Assembly: GCF_004803475.1 (NCBI RefSeq)
Contig: NZ_SRKY01000001.1
Location: forward strand, 62,001-126,000
Direction: 5' to 3'
From: Aliishimia ponticola
GTDB lineage: Bacteria > Pseudomonadota > Alphaproteobacteria > Rhodobacterales > Rhodobacteraceae
DNA length: 64,000 nt
The notes beneath the pieces are model-generated. The model saw nothing but the letters and a program-made list of their open reading frames with translations. It made no database searches and was not told the origin of the DNA. Numbering within the stretch: position 1 is the stretch's first letter; every line of letters starts with the position of its first letter. A program made the translations under genes and the position numbers. Shown piece by piece: positions 28,907 to 37,664 of the stretch.

Positions 28907-29789
28907 TAGTTGCCTTTCTAAATCTGGTATTAACCCACACCATAGGACTAAGAGGCGTTTTGCTGGAGCTGACCGAGGTTAGCGCTTGGCAGGACAAGAT
29001 CAATTAACCCACACTATAGGATAAAGAAGACCGCGAAAGGATAACGCCGAGCTGCTGGCGGACGATGACAAGCAGCGCATTGGCAATCCCCTCTCAGGGC
29101 AAGGACGGTAGATCGACCCCCGATCATGCCGGATACCTCACGGGATTACCCAGATAGGACAGGAGGTCGTGGCACTTGTTCCGAGGCTGGCGATGGACAA
29201 AGACGCGATAGGGCAAGATGGCGTAGGACTGAGCTGAGAATCCCTGTGTTGTAGGTTTACAACACGTGGCGCAGCCACCCGAAGGTGTCCCATACGGTAA
29301 GCTGAAGCTGACCGCGAACGGGTTCACCGGGGTGGACGATGATTATTCATCATCTCTCATCTCTCTCACGGGCGAAGCCCGCTCAGAGGTTCATGTTAAC
29401 AAGAACTGTGAACGAGGCCAAAAGGTCGTGCTCAGTCCATTTGAGCGGTTCCCTTTTTGATACCGTTCACAAACACCTTCAATGCGGCTGTTGCCGCTGG
29501 TGGATTGAAGGTTGGATGATAAAGATGATCTGAGCTTCTGTGGTCTTCCAGAGCGCGTTAGCGCGTCGCTTCGTGTCTTCCCTGAAGGTTCCTGCGAACG
29601 GGCACCTAAAGGGTCTGCGAGGTTCCATCTCCTCCACCACCACCACCGACAAATTCCCCTCACATCACCGATGGGCTGCCTACAGGGCCGCCCTGTTTGG
29701 TCGCAGGTTGTTCTTGTCTCAAGGCCCTGCGGGCAGCCCTTCCGTGCTGTGAGCGCGATAATTCCAAACAACTGACAAGGACAAGTTCA
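28907..29789. other. Non-coding region with repeats between the BRO genes
   Basis: About 880 bp without a convincing gene. It carries a 25-bp direct repeat (28929-28953 and 29003-29027, three mismatches), a hairpin at 29246-29265 (GTGTTGTA, loop GGTT, TACAACAC) and a 21-bp segment (29314-29334) that recurs with three mismatches at 38919-38939 near the other end of the element. The short frame at 29266-29460 shows no family features. Confidence 0.5.
28929..29027 (+). repeat. Pair of 25-bp direct repeats
   Basis: ATTAACCCACAC followed by ATAGGA and AAGA, at 28929-28953 and 29003-29027, 74 bp apart with 22 of 25 positions identical. They could be protein-binding iterons or relics of a duplication; two copies do not make an array. 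Confidence 0.55.
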
Positions 29790-30554
29790 ATGAACGCAAT
29801 TACCAAAATCCTCTCCGAAACCCAAGCCTTCGACTTCAACGCCAAGCAGGTCCGCGTGGTGCAACTCGACGGTGCCCCGTGGTTTGTTGCGAAGGATATT
29901 TGCGATGTGCTGGGCATTGGCAACCCGTCAATGGCTGTTGCTTCACTAGAAGAAGACGAGGTTACCCTCAGTACTATTGAGGGTAGCCACAGACCGACCA
30001 ACCTAATTTCCGAAAGCGGTCTGTACGCCCTCATCTTCCTGAGCCGCAAAGCAGAAGCCAAGGTGTTCCGCAAATGGGTGACCTCCGTTGTTCTTCCTGC
30101 AATCCGCAAGACAGGCTCCTACGTTGCCGGTGAGGAACACCTCGACCCCACCGCCCCAGACTATATAGAGCGCCTGCACGAGCTGTTGCTCGAAGCTATG
30201 GAACGTAAGATTGCAGCGCAGGCTGCCCAGATCGAAGCCCTGACGCCCAAGGTCGACGACCACGACAAACGCTTCGAGCGTGTCGATCTGATCGGACTGA
30301 CCGAGTATGCCAAGCAGGTGGGCTTGCGCCCGAAAAAGTTCTGCGAGGTGCTCCGCCAGATGGGCTATCTCTACTCCCGTGGTCGGGCGAAGAACATGCC
30401 CAGCGCCCAGTATGCCGACAAGTTCTTTGAGCGCCGCGATACTGTTGCGGGCTTTGGCCAGACAATGTTGACCAAAGAGGGCGTTATCCACTTCAATGGA
30501 CTGATGAACGCTGGAATGTTTGATGGCATCAAGTCTAAAATGATTAATGCATGA
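29790..30554 (+). CDS. BRO-N/KilAC-type antirepressor-like protein
   Basis: 254 residues from the ATG at 29790, behind AAGGACAAG; upstream frame to 29697 is not family-like. BRO-N domain at residues about 10-115 (VRVVQLDGAPWFVAKDICDV, ISESGLYALIFLSRKAEAK, WVTSVVLPAIRKTGSY), a coiled linker (EAMERKIAAQAAQIEAL), and a C-terminal KilAC-like domain (about residues 160-254, YAKQVGLRPKKFCEVLRQMG). Phage proteins of this type act as antirepressors or DNA-binding regulators. It probably controls the element's own genes. It overlaps the next small frame by 4 bp. Confidence 0.85.
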   Translation: MNAITKILSETQAFDFNAKQVRVVQLDGAPWFVAKDICDVLGIGNPSMAVASLEEDEVTLSTIEGSHRPTNLISESGLYALIFLSRKAEAKVFRKWVTSVVLPAIRKTGSYVAGEEHLDPTAPDYIERLHELLLEAMERKIAAQAAQIEALTPKVDDHDKRFERVDLIGLTEYAKQVGLRPKKFCEVLRQMGYLYSRGRAKNMPSAQYADKFFERRDTVAGFGQTMLTKEGVIHFNGLMNAGMFDGIKSKMINA

Positions 30555-30739
30555 CCCTGAGCGCTGAAAATCACCACCGTCGCAAAACCATCAACGTCCC
30601 CAAGCATTGGCTCTACAGCAAACGCTGGCGTGACCCGTCATATAACAACCGCAGCTTCAATGCGGGCGGGCGTAAGGCGAGGGAGGATACACCCCTCTAT
30701 TCCCCAATCGCACCTCAACCAAGTGGAATGGAACGCTGA
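30551..30739 (+). CDS. Small basic protein translationally coupled to the antirepressor
   Basis: 62 residues, ATG overlapping the antirepressor stop as ATGA, which supports translation. Rich in Arg, Lys, Asn and Tyr (HWLYSKRWRDPSYNNR); no family recognised. Frames this short occur by chance, so the overlap is the main evidence. Confidence 0.4.
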   Translation: MTLSAENHHRRKTINVPKHWLYSKRWRDPSYNNRSFNAGGRKAREDTPLYSPIAPQPSGMER

Positions 30740-31120
30740 CCTTCAAATGACCCAGCAGGGGCCTTCACTGGCCCCGCCCACGCTGCCTTGCGTTCAGCCG
30801 ACCTTTTGAACTCTCTAATGACGCAGTTGTTAGCTCGGCTAACGAAGAAATGTCCTGCACATAATCCGCCACAAGCGCTTCTCTCGAAGCTTGTTTGAGT
30901 GGGAGTGTCGGCCCAAAGCTGCCGCACAGCAACCGACCTGACGCCGCAGTGCAGCTTTCGCAATGCAGCCATTCGAACGTCGCATAGCATTTTTGTGCAT
31001 TGAAAGTCCGCAACCTTCCCGTTCATACTGAAAAGTCGAATGATCAGCTCACAATTCAGGGAAACTTCAGACGAGGTTTTTCTGGGAGGTTGGTAAAGAC
31101 AATTTTGGGAGGCGGACTCA
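30740..31120. other. Non-coding stretch within the element
   Basis: About 380 bp. A 6-bp GC stem (GGGGCC, loop TTCACT, GGCCCC) at 30758-30775 may terminate the antirepressor transcript. A long minus-strand frame (30715-31197) exists, but it is cysteine-rich and lacks a plausible fold or start signal. Confidence 0.45.
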
Positions 31121-31363
31121 ATGTCACTTACATTTTCCGGAAAGCAGGGAAACTCCCCGAGTTTCGAAACACTCTTGGAGGCATTTGATGGTGACACACG
31201 CGTCGTTGTGGTCAGCTCACAGGAGGCGATTCAAGACAACGGGTTGCCTGCGGTGCAGCAGAAAGCTTCTGAGAAATACGACGCAAAGCTGTTAGACGAG
31301 GCGGGCCGCGTCAAAGTTTTCACGACCGATTTCTTAGAACGGCCCACTCCGGACGTTGGCTGA
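31121..31363 (+). CDS. Small DUF1488-like protein
   Basis: 80 residues, ATG at 31121 behind a strong GGGAGGCGG ribosome binding site. The sequence follows the DUF1488 layout: an N-terminal strand (MSLTFSG), FDGDTRVVVVSSQEAIQDN, a short helical part with ASEKYDAKL, and GRVKVFTTDFLE at the end. Function of the family is unknown. Located alone, between two non-coding stretches. Confidence 0.5.
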   Translation: MSLTFSGKQGNSPSFETLLEAFDGDTRVVVVSSQEAIQDNGLPAVQQKASEKYDAKLLDEAGRVKVFTTDFLERPTPDVG

Positions 31364-31779
31364 CCAGTCGAAATTCTGCGATCGCAGCCCGCTTTGCGGT
31401 CATTCGCTGCGAGCGCGAACTTCGGGCTTTTTCGAATCCACACATCGCGGACAAACTGAGCCTTCGCTGCGTCTGAGCCAATGGCAGATTTGGAACACAG
31501 CCTCAGTCAAAAAAACGGTCGCTTTTGAACCTTTTGGGTCGGCCTCTTTGGCTTCCTTTAATCCATACATTGAAATCACACAGATTGCACCAGAAGCGCA
31601 GCAATGACGAACACACCCATATTCTGGTTGAAGTTGTGTTCCGTGCCTAACGAGGCAGCGAAGCAAACGATGGCTATGATCTGATCACAAAACACTTGAT
31701 GCTCTGAGGATTAATGATTGCTGGCCGCGCTCAGAGCGTGCCAGACTAGCAAGATTGAACAATCTAGAGATTTAGACCG
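31364..31779. other. Non-coding stretch within the element
   Basis: About 415 bp. Contains a segment with an imperfect palindromic character (31387-31430, GCCCGC..TGCGGTC and its partial complement) but no credible gene; short frames present look random. Confidence 0.4.
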
Positions 31780-33216
31780 ATGGGACACATTCGCACATGG
31801 AGCCAACTTGAGGCTTTAGATTTATCGCAAGCTGAGAAAAAACTGATCTACGCATGCTACTACAGTGACCCCTGCAAACTTGATGATGGAGACTTACCTT
31901 CATCATGCAGCAACCCAACTGGTACTCGCAGAGTTCGTGCGAGCGTCTTGCGATATCTACTTCTAGGAGGGTGCCATGAAAAACCACTTCCGACTTGTAA
32001 GGTTGATTTATGCGGCGCTCATATCACTGGAAGTTTGAATCTGGATCATCAGAAAATTAAGAATTCTCTATCGCTTTCCAAGTGCCGTATGGACAGTGAG
32101 TTGACTGCTATTGGCGCATACATTCCCGGCTTCGAAGTATCGAATTGTCATATTCTGAAAATGACGTTGGAACGGTCTATTGTGAGAAACGACGTGTGTC
32201 TCAACGGCTCTACTTTTTCGGAAAGGGTTTGTTTGTCCGGTGCTCGGATAAAGGGTCAGTTGGATTGCGAAAACGCTAAATTTAGATCCAAGAACAACTT
32301 TCAAGGCCCAGGGCCGGATGCGCCGCCATACGCATTCGATGCACAAGACATGAGTGTTGGCCATGGTTTTTTTTGGAGAGGCGTCTCTGTTTCTGATGGC
32401 GCGGTAGACGTAAGCTTGGCTGACGTAGGAGCCTTAGCAGATGACTATGAAAGCTGGCCGGGCATAGGCCGACTTCGGCTGAATGGGTTATGCTACAAAG
32501 GCTTAGCAAATTCACCGAAAGACCCTATTGGTCGAAAGAAATGGCTTGAAGCAGGAAGCTATTGGAACGATGAATTCCTACCGCAACCGTATTCCCAACT
32601 GGCCAAAGTGTTGCGAGAGCTCGGACACGATTCAGACGCTAGAGTAATACTCGAAGAACGAGAGCGCCGACTGAAAGTTGAGGTTCGCAAAGGGCTGCGA
32701 ACTGATTCAAATCCGGCCTCGAGAAATTATGTCGTCGCATTAGGCTATGACGCTTGGAGCGCACTGCACTACATATTTGCTGATAAACTGCTTCAAGGAC
32801 TAGTTGGTTACGGGCATCAACCATTTCGAAGTCTTATTGCGCTTTTGTTTCTGATTGTCGTTGCGGTAATCCCGGCGCACTGCGCGTACGAGGCTGGGGA
32901 TTTTGCACCAAACTCTGCAGTCATCCAGACATCTAATGGGTGGCAAGAACTGCTTTCGTCAACTAACCCCGCCAAAGCATGGTCCGCCGCAGGCCAGGCC
33001 GGTCAAGACTGGGAAACGTTCAGCCCAGTTGCCTATGGGATTGATCTGGTTGTCCCGATTATAAGTTTTGGCCAGACCAATGCATGGGCTCCTTCTACAA
33101 CTAGAGGGCGTTTGGGAAAAACTCTTTGGTGGCTGGAATGGCTGCTTTCCACTGCTGGATGGATTGTTACGGCTCTTGGTGCGGCTGCTATCACGGGACT
33201 TATCCGAAGAGACTGA
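31780..33216 (+). CDS. Membrane protein with pentapeptide-like repeats (element cargo)
   Basis: 478 residues. The first about 270 residues contain repeated short strands of the type L-x-L-x-x-x-x-I-x-G (CGAHITGSLNLDHQKIKNSL, LSGARIKGQLDCENAKF), predicting a right-handed beta helix, like proteins labelled pentapeptide-repeat or membrane-associated oxidoreductase. A helical linker (about residues 265-310, ILEERERRLKVEVRKG) leads to three or four hydrophobic segments: about 348-366, 420-435 and 445-475. ATG at 31780. AT-rich. Resembles a sensing domain fused to a membrane module; defence effectors have similar layouts, but no evidence fixes a role. Confidence 0.7.
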   Translation: MGHIRTWSQLEALDLSQAEKKLIYACYYSDPCKLDDGDLPSSCSNPTGTRRVRASVLRYLLLGGCHEKPLPTCKVDLCGAHITGSLNLDHQKIKNSLSLSKCRMDSELTAIGAYIPGFEVSNCHILKMTLERSIVRNDVCLNGSTFSERVCLSGARIKGQLDCENAKFRSKNNFQGPGPDAPPYAFDAQDMSVGHGFFWRGVSVSDGAVDVSLADVGALADDYESWPGIGRLRLNGLCYKGLANSPKDPIGRKKWLEAGSYWNDEFLPQPYSQLAKVLRELGHDSDARVILEERERRLKVEVRKGLRTDSNPASRNYVVALGYDAWSALHYIFADKLLQGLVGYGHQPFRSLIALLFLIVVAVIPAHCAYEAGDFAPNSAVIQTSNGWQELLSSTNPAKAWSAAGQAGQDWETFSPVAYGIDLVVPIISFGQTNAWAPSTTRGRLGKTLWWLEWLLSTAGWIVTALGAAAITGLIRRD

Positions 33217-33636
33217 GGATCAATTTGATCAATGCTTCTAACGCTAAAATCTCTGAGGCAAGTGGACCTTCGCTCGAAGCGCAGTATTCGATAGAATGGG
33301 CTCATTCATGCCGTTCTCCGCTTCGCGGCATCCGCTACTTAGGCCGCCTCTAGCAACGTTACTCACGGCCCTAACCGGACGTCCCCCAAAGTTTGGACGA
33401 ATGGCCGCTTTCGTTTAGCACTTCAGATCAGAGGCTTCCGAGTTGCTGTAACTTGAGCCTATTGAGAAGGTCAGTTTGGTTGGGTTTTCGCCTCATTTCT
33501 GCAGACTGCTCCAGAGTGCTTCAGGTCACAGCTAGCGAGAGTTAAACTCGCAGACCTCGCACTTTAAACCTTTGAAGTACTTCTCGTTCAAGAATACCTT
33601 AAGCCAAACCTGCCCAACGAAAGGGAAGATGTTGAA
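33217..33636. other. Non-coding stretch before the small membrane protein gene
   Basis: 420 bp, AT-rich, no credible gene. The end of a short frame (33126-33353) enters it but has no family features. The segment probably holds the promoter of the 33637 gene, although no clear -35/-10 pair was found. Confidence 0.4.
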
Positions 33637-34263
33637 ATGAAATTTGATCCCTATGAATACACCAGCGTGATAGTACCCGGCAGTGTGCTGGTTGTAACGT
33701 TAGCGTTGATTTTTCCTGACATTGTACCCAGTATCACGACTTCTCTGAGCCTCGGTGACTTAGGGCTCTTACTCATTCTTGCATTCATAGCAGGTCATTT
33801 TGTGCAGGCGGGCGGGAACGTTTGGGAGTCCGTCATATGGAAGATCTTGGGCGGTTGGCCTACCGCCTCAGTCATGGCGGCTTCCTCAAGCCTTTTGAGC
33901 CAACAGCAAAGAGAGCAATTACAACAAAAACTCACGACCGACTTTGGCGAGAAAACTGCCACGTCATTTGGCGAAGGCAGGGGGCAAATGCGTGAGTTGT
34001 TCGTTCACATACGCCAACATGGAAGCGTAGACCGGATCGAAAAGTTCAATCGCAATTATGGGCTTATGCGCGGAACTGCTGTCGCCTTTCTTATTGCCGC
34101 AGCATTAGTTGTGGGTTTTCGTCCTGAGAAGTACTCCATCGCACTGCTACTTGCTGCCACTGCATTAGTCTTTACCATTCGTATGGTTCGTTTTGGGAAA
34201 CACTATGCGCGTGAAGCGTTTGCCGAATACCTTCGAACTCCGGCCACGTCATCTGCCGAATAG
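33637..34263 (+). CDS. Four-span membrane protein next to the E2-E1-JAB operon
   Basis: 208 residues; begins MKFDPYEYTSVIVPGSVLVV. Hydrophobic segments at about 12-30, 38-55, 147-162 and 165-182; the central part (about 75-135) is a soluble, charged domain with LSQQQREQLQQKLTTDFGEK. ATG at 33637 behind AAGGGAAGATG. The gene converges on the E2-E1-JAB gene with a 3-bp gap. Proteins of this layout are frequent in defence islands, and it may be an effector, but this is an inference. Confidence 0.6.
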   Translation: MKFDPYEYTSVIVPGSVLVVTLALIFPDIVPSITTSLSLGDLGLLLILAFIAGHFVQAGGNVWESVIWKILGGWPTASVMAASSSLLSQQQREQLQQKLTTDFGEKTATSFGEGRGQMRELFVHIRQHGSVDRIEKFNRNYGLMRGTAVAFLIAAALVVGFRPEKYSIALLLAATALVFTIRMVRFGKHYAREAFAEYLRTPATSSAE

Positions 34264-34266
34264 GTC

Positions 34267-36564
34267 TCAAGTTTCGAAGGTGGCGTCCAGCACGTACATG
34301 CGGTCTTCGTGGGCGCCCGTTATCGCCATTAGGGTGGGAAGTGCACGCAACAAGTCTTCCGCGACGAATCCTTTGACAGTTTTCCAGTCCCGGTTCGACG
34401 CTATCGGAGCCGAACTAGGGTGCGAATGCCACGTTCCAACAACTGCGAGACGCCCCTTTGTTCTGCGAACGAAGCTCTTTTCCCAAGGCGTCTGGCCCCA
34501 GCGACCGAGCTGGAGATATGTTGGCGAAGCGATTGTGTCCGGTGGTTGGCTGGATGCTGCAACAACGAAGATTTGCGATAGATATTCATCTATTCCTCCA
34601 TAGAGATATCCGCCGGTTTCATCAGGCGCGTGATTCAATCTTAGATCGTGCAGGGTTTCTAAAACGGATTGCGAAACGAGTACTTTCCAGTTGGCCGTTT
34701 CGTCGCTTGGGCCGAATGTGGAGATGGGTGATGGGTGCCACTCTGCCGCGCCGCAAGGCAGTCCATTTTCGTCGATGCTATTAAGAAGTATCGCAGGTTT
34801 CGAGAATTCCTGTGTGTGCTTTTTGCAGAAGGCGAAAGAGGACGAAGCATGTGCATCGACTTTGTAAGCGGGCATCTTTGTGGTCATCGAACTGCAACCG
34901 AATCCAAGGATAAGCTCGTTATCTAGAAACGACTGTGTCGCCTCATACTTGAGCCAATCCCTGACAGCTGGGTTGTGCTCAGCGTGCGCAATCAACTGCA
35001 TATGCATCATGGTTAGATTGTGGTCACTGCCCAACTCGGTGAGATAGCTAACTCCAAGACGCCCTTCGTGAAAAATCTCTGACCTTTGAATTTTAGGACC
35101 ACTCTCCCAGCCTATAGAGAGACGGCGTCTTACCTGCGCATCCGCAGAAGTGTCTATCACGAGCTCAGTTTTGTTGAATTCCTCAGTAACCTTCTCAAAT
35201 TTGACCTCAAGGAAATTCTCCGAATGATGCTCTACCTTAGTTCCTTGTAAACGTTGATTGGCGATCACTGCAGCAACGTCAGCTTTGCCGTACCGCATAA
35301 GCTCTTCTGTTCCACGATGCCGCGCCAAATTATGTGCCAGCAGCATATCGTGGTCATATACTGAGAACTTTGTTGCACCGCCTCTGGTGGCATAATCGAC
35401 GAATGCACTCCCTAGAGCACCGGCACCGATCAAAGTGAAAGACGGGAGCGGCTCCTCTCCTGATACCGCGGCAAGAGTTTCGCTGATTGGTGGCACCATT
35501 CCAATAAATGGTTTAACTTCTGACTTGGTATCCCAGCGGTTGCAGTAGTCGGCAAGGTCGCGTTGTAGGTAGTAAGTTCGCAACTCCAATTGACGTGCAT
35601 TGGCGTCTTCAGACAGGCCAACGATTGTGGGGTCGATTGGAACGGGCCGCCAGATCCCAAGGATGAGAATAACTGCGCGGTGACCGGCCATGTCTCGGTC
35701 ACAATCAACACCAAAGTTGATTTCCAGCCGGTTCATCGCCGTGGTCAGATGCGGAGCAAGTTTCGCCTTCTCGGTACCTTGGACGATGCTTTCAACGCTT
35801 GTCCAAGTGTTGAAGTAGGGAAAGTCGTCTGGTTCGTCGGCGTTCGCCCAACAGAATACTGCAGGGATGTGAGAGGTCTTATCCTCCTCAAGCATACCAA
35901 ACAGTTCCGTTGCTTTTTTTACCGCTTCACCATTCTGCAAATCGATTATCGGAAGCTCGGCGTGTATGAAAACCCCGTTCAAGTAATTGCGGTTTATCTG
36001 GGCGCGGATGTACGCGTAACCGCCGCTAGGGTTTGCAGCGGCGTGCTCTTGAAGAATTCTAGGGTTTAGATAGCCCAAGATCGGGTGTTCAGGCCATACA
36101 ACTGGCACCGGCTCCCAGCCATCGGCGTGGTAGGATTTTGTCTTCGCATCGCGAAACCAGTCAACCAACCTGGCAATGACACCCTCAATTCCGGCGTGCT
36201 CATAGATGGGCTGCAAACCGCTTCGCGCCAAGCAAAACACGGCAGGCTCATCTGCCCCAGACGTTATCAGGTGTTGTAAGCTTCGTGGAAAATCGGGCCT
36301 TCCACTTGAAACGATTGGTGCGGCGCGACCCACAAGTTCTTTTCTGGGATAGCGAAAGACAACAGGCTCAACGTCAAGAATACGGGTTTCCTGCTCTTCA
36401 AGCAGGAGGTCAGTCTTTATCTCAAATGCAACGACAAAGCGCCCATCTTCAGATTCAGAGGCGTTGATGCTTTCTTCAATTACGGGCCCAGAGCGACTGA
36501 TACGGGATAACTCCCATAGTACGTTTCTTGAATGCTCGTACTCCGCCATATGGTCATCACTCAT
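34267..36564 (-). CDS. Single-chain E2-E1-JAB protein (ubiquitin-like conjugation)
   Basis: 765 residues, three enzymes of a ubiquitin-like pathway in one chain. Residues about 1-170 resemble the prokaryotic E2 fold: FPRSLQHLITSG, then VFCLARSG with the likely catalytic Cys111, then GWEPVP. Residues about 370-600 are a ThiF/E1 adenylation domain: nucleotide loop IGAGALGSAF (379-388), NLARHR (412-417), DTSAD around Asp471, and candidate catalytic Cys557 (GFGCSSMTTKMP). Residues about 630-765 are a JAB/MPN peptidase with Glu649, His713, His715, Ser723 and Asp726 in canonical HxHx7Sx2D spacing. The middle (170-370) is unassigned. ATG at 36564 overlaps the MBL stop (ATGA). AT-rich, foreign composition. 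Confidence 0.88.
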   Translation of the reverse strand: MSDDHMAEYEHSRNVLWELSRISRSGPVIEESINASESEDGRFVVAFEIKTDLLLEEQETRILDVEPVVFRYPRKELVGRAAPIVSSGRPDFPRSLQHLITSGADEPAVFCLARSGLQPIYEHAGIEGVIARLVDWFRDAKTKSYHADGWEPVPVVWPEHPILGYLNPRILQEHAAANPSGGYAYIRAQINRNYLNGVFIHAELPIIDLQNGEAVKKATELFGMLEEDKTSHIPAVFCWANADEPDDFPYFNTWTSVESIVQGTEKAKLAPHLTTAMNRLEINFGVDCDRDMAGHRAVILILGIWRPVPIDPTIVGLSEDANARQLELRTYYLQRDLADYCNRWDTKSEVKPFIGMVPPISETLAAVSGEEPLPSFTLIGAGALGSAFVDYATRGGATKFSVYDHDMLLAHNLARHRGTEELMRYGKADVAAVIANQRLQGTKVEHHSENFLEVKFEKVTEEFNKTELVIDTSADAQVRRRLSIGWESGPKIQRSEIFHEGRLGVSYLTELGSDHNLTMMHMQLIAHAEHNPAVRDWLKYEATQSFLDNELILGFGCSSMTTKMPAYKVDAHASSSFAFCKKHTQEFSKPAILLNSIDENGLPCGAAEWHPSPISTFGPSDETANWKVLVSQSVLETLHDLRLNHAPDETGGYLYGGIDEYLSQIFVVAASSQPPDTIASPTYLQLGRWGQTPWEKSFVRRTKGRLAVVGTWHSHPSSAPIASNRDWKTVKGFVAEDLLRALPTLMAITGAHEDRMYVLDATFET

Positions 36565-37664
36565 CCGTACCCGCCGCCGCCTGCTGCTGCGGAAGTAGCG
36601 GGAGACCCGATTGCCGGCGATGCTAGTGCTACAGCGAGTGTCATGCCACTGGCGGTGAAATTGAACACAACATCTTTCGGCTTATCGCCATGTGCCCCGG
36701 CTGTGCATCTGAACCGATCTCGCACAGCTTGGGTTACTTCGCCGCCCTGCGCGAGCATTTTGTGATACTTGTCGCGTGCTTCAGGGTGAGGAGGGTGTTT
36801 TTGGCCAAACTTGCGCGAGCTTGCCACAACATGAGATTTTCCAGACCTCGGGTGATTTATACCTGCGTACGCCTCATCGGACCATTCAAAGATTTCCTCA
36901 CCGTTCTTAAATGCCTTGCGGCCAAGCGAATGTCTGGAGCAATGGTGCGGCGCGAGCAGAACATCCCATTCAAGCTGCTCATCAGTCATCTCTTTGTTGA
37001 GCCGCTCCCAGATATCGACGGTTGAATCACCGGCCAGCACAAAAACGGATTCTCGTCCCCGTATCTTAACCGTCCACTGGAAAACAAGACTGGCCGGGTT
37101 AGATGAATTCTTGGGCTCACCCTCTTTCGCCTTGGGGATGTTTCCTTCGGATGAATTGGGAGCCAGAAGCCGCCACTCGATCCCATTGCAGAGGGTGTTC
37201 TTCGCGCCAGAGCTTGCAGTTAGAACCTTGAGCCGGTTTCCATCTTTGTTTCCCGCTTGTGTTCCTTGCAGCGCTTTCCTGCGTTTGATCTCGTCTAGAA
37301 CTGGTTTGGATTTGTCTGTCGTGTAGTTTGGGTTGGCGGAGTATTCGCTACACCAAATCTCGTCGACCAGTATCAGAACATCGCCTTCGTCTGGGTCACT
37401 GTCGCGGTCTTCTGGTTTGCCCAAATGGAAGATGTCGCCAAAGCCACTGAGGTGATCCTCGTCAGGATGGGTCAGAACAAAAATATCCAGCTTATCGTCA
37501 TTGCAAGCGCTTCTGACTTTGGGCGCGAAATCCAGCGTGTCGCTGTCCTCGTCACTGGCGTCGGCACGATAATTTACGTCCGTCATGATGACCCAGCCGT
37601 GGGCCTCAATAAGGGAGGCGTCTCCGTTGTCGCACGAAAAAAAAGTAAGTTTTTGAGCCGACAT
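36561..37664 (-). CDS. Metallo-beta-lactamase-fold hydrolase with Gly-rich C-terminal tail
   Basis: 367 residues from the ATG at 37664, 8 nt after GAGGA; an ATG at 37676 would add four residues. Metal motif THPDEDH (65-71), later metal ligands AGDS (Asp213) and LAPHHCSRHS (240-241), as in the ComEC-like MBL group. The core ends near residue 330. From about 337 the chain is small-residue rich (ASGMTLAVALASPAIGSPAT) and ends AAAGGGGYG. It overlaps the E2-E1-JAB start by 4 bp, so the two are translationally coupled. The tail looks like a flexible substrate for conjugation after trimming to a terminal Gly-Gly. MBL-fold genes near E1/JAB genes have been noted in comparative genomics of prokaryotic ubiquitin-like systems. 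Confidence 0.85.
   Translation of the reverse strand: MSAQKLTFFSCDNGDASLIEAHGWVIMTDVNYRADASDEDSDTLDFAPKVRSACNDDKLDIFVLTHPDEDHLSGFGDIFHLGKPEDRDSDPDEGDVLILVDEIWCSEYSANPNYTTDKSKPVLDEIKRRKALQGTQAGNKDGNRLKVLTASSGAKNTLCNGIEWRLLAPNSSEGNIPKAKEGEPKNSSNPASLVFQWTVKIRGRESVFVLAGDSTVDIWERLNKEMTDEQLEWDVLLAPHHCSRHSLGRKAFKNGEEIFEWSDEAYAGINHPRSGKSHVVASSRKFGQKHPPHPEARDKYHKMLAQGGEVTQAVRDRFRCTAGAHGDKPKDVVFNFTASGMTLAVALASPAIGSPATSAAAGGGGYG

Noticed and set aside
28929-29027. Possible CRISPR-like repeats
   Set aside because: Only two imperfect copies, no regular spacer series and no cas genes anywhere in the window.
29266-29460. 64-residue frame in the BRO intergenic region
   Set aside because: No family features, no good start signal, and it runs across repeated and hairpin sequence.
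30715-31197. 160-residue minus-strand frame
   Set aside because: Cysteine-rich, without recognisable folds, and overlapping the plus-strand DUF1488-like gene start region.
36561-37664. MBL-fold gene as an antibiotic-resistance or quorum-quenching lactonase
   Set aside because: The motif is THPDEDH of the ComEC-like group, and the gene is translationally coupled to a conjugation enzyme gene.
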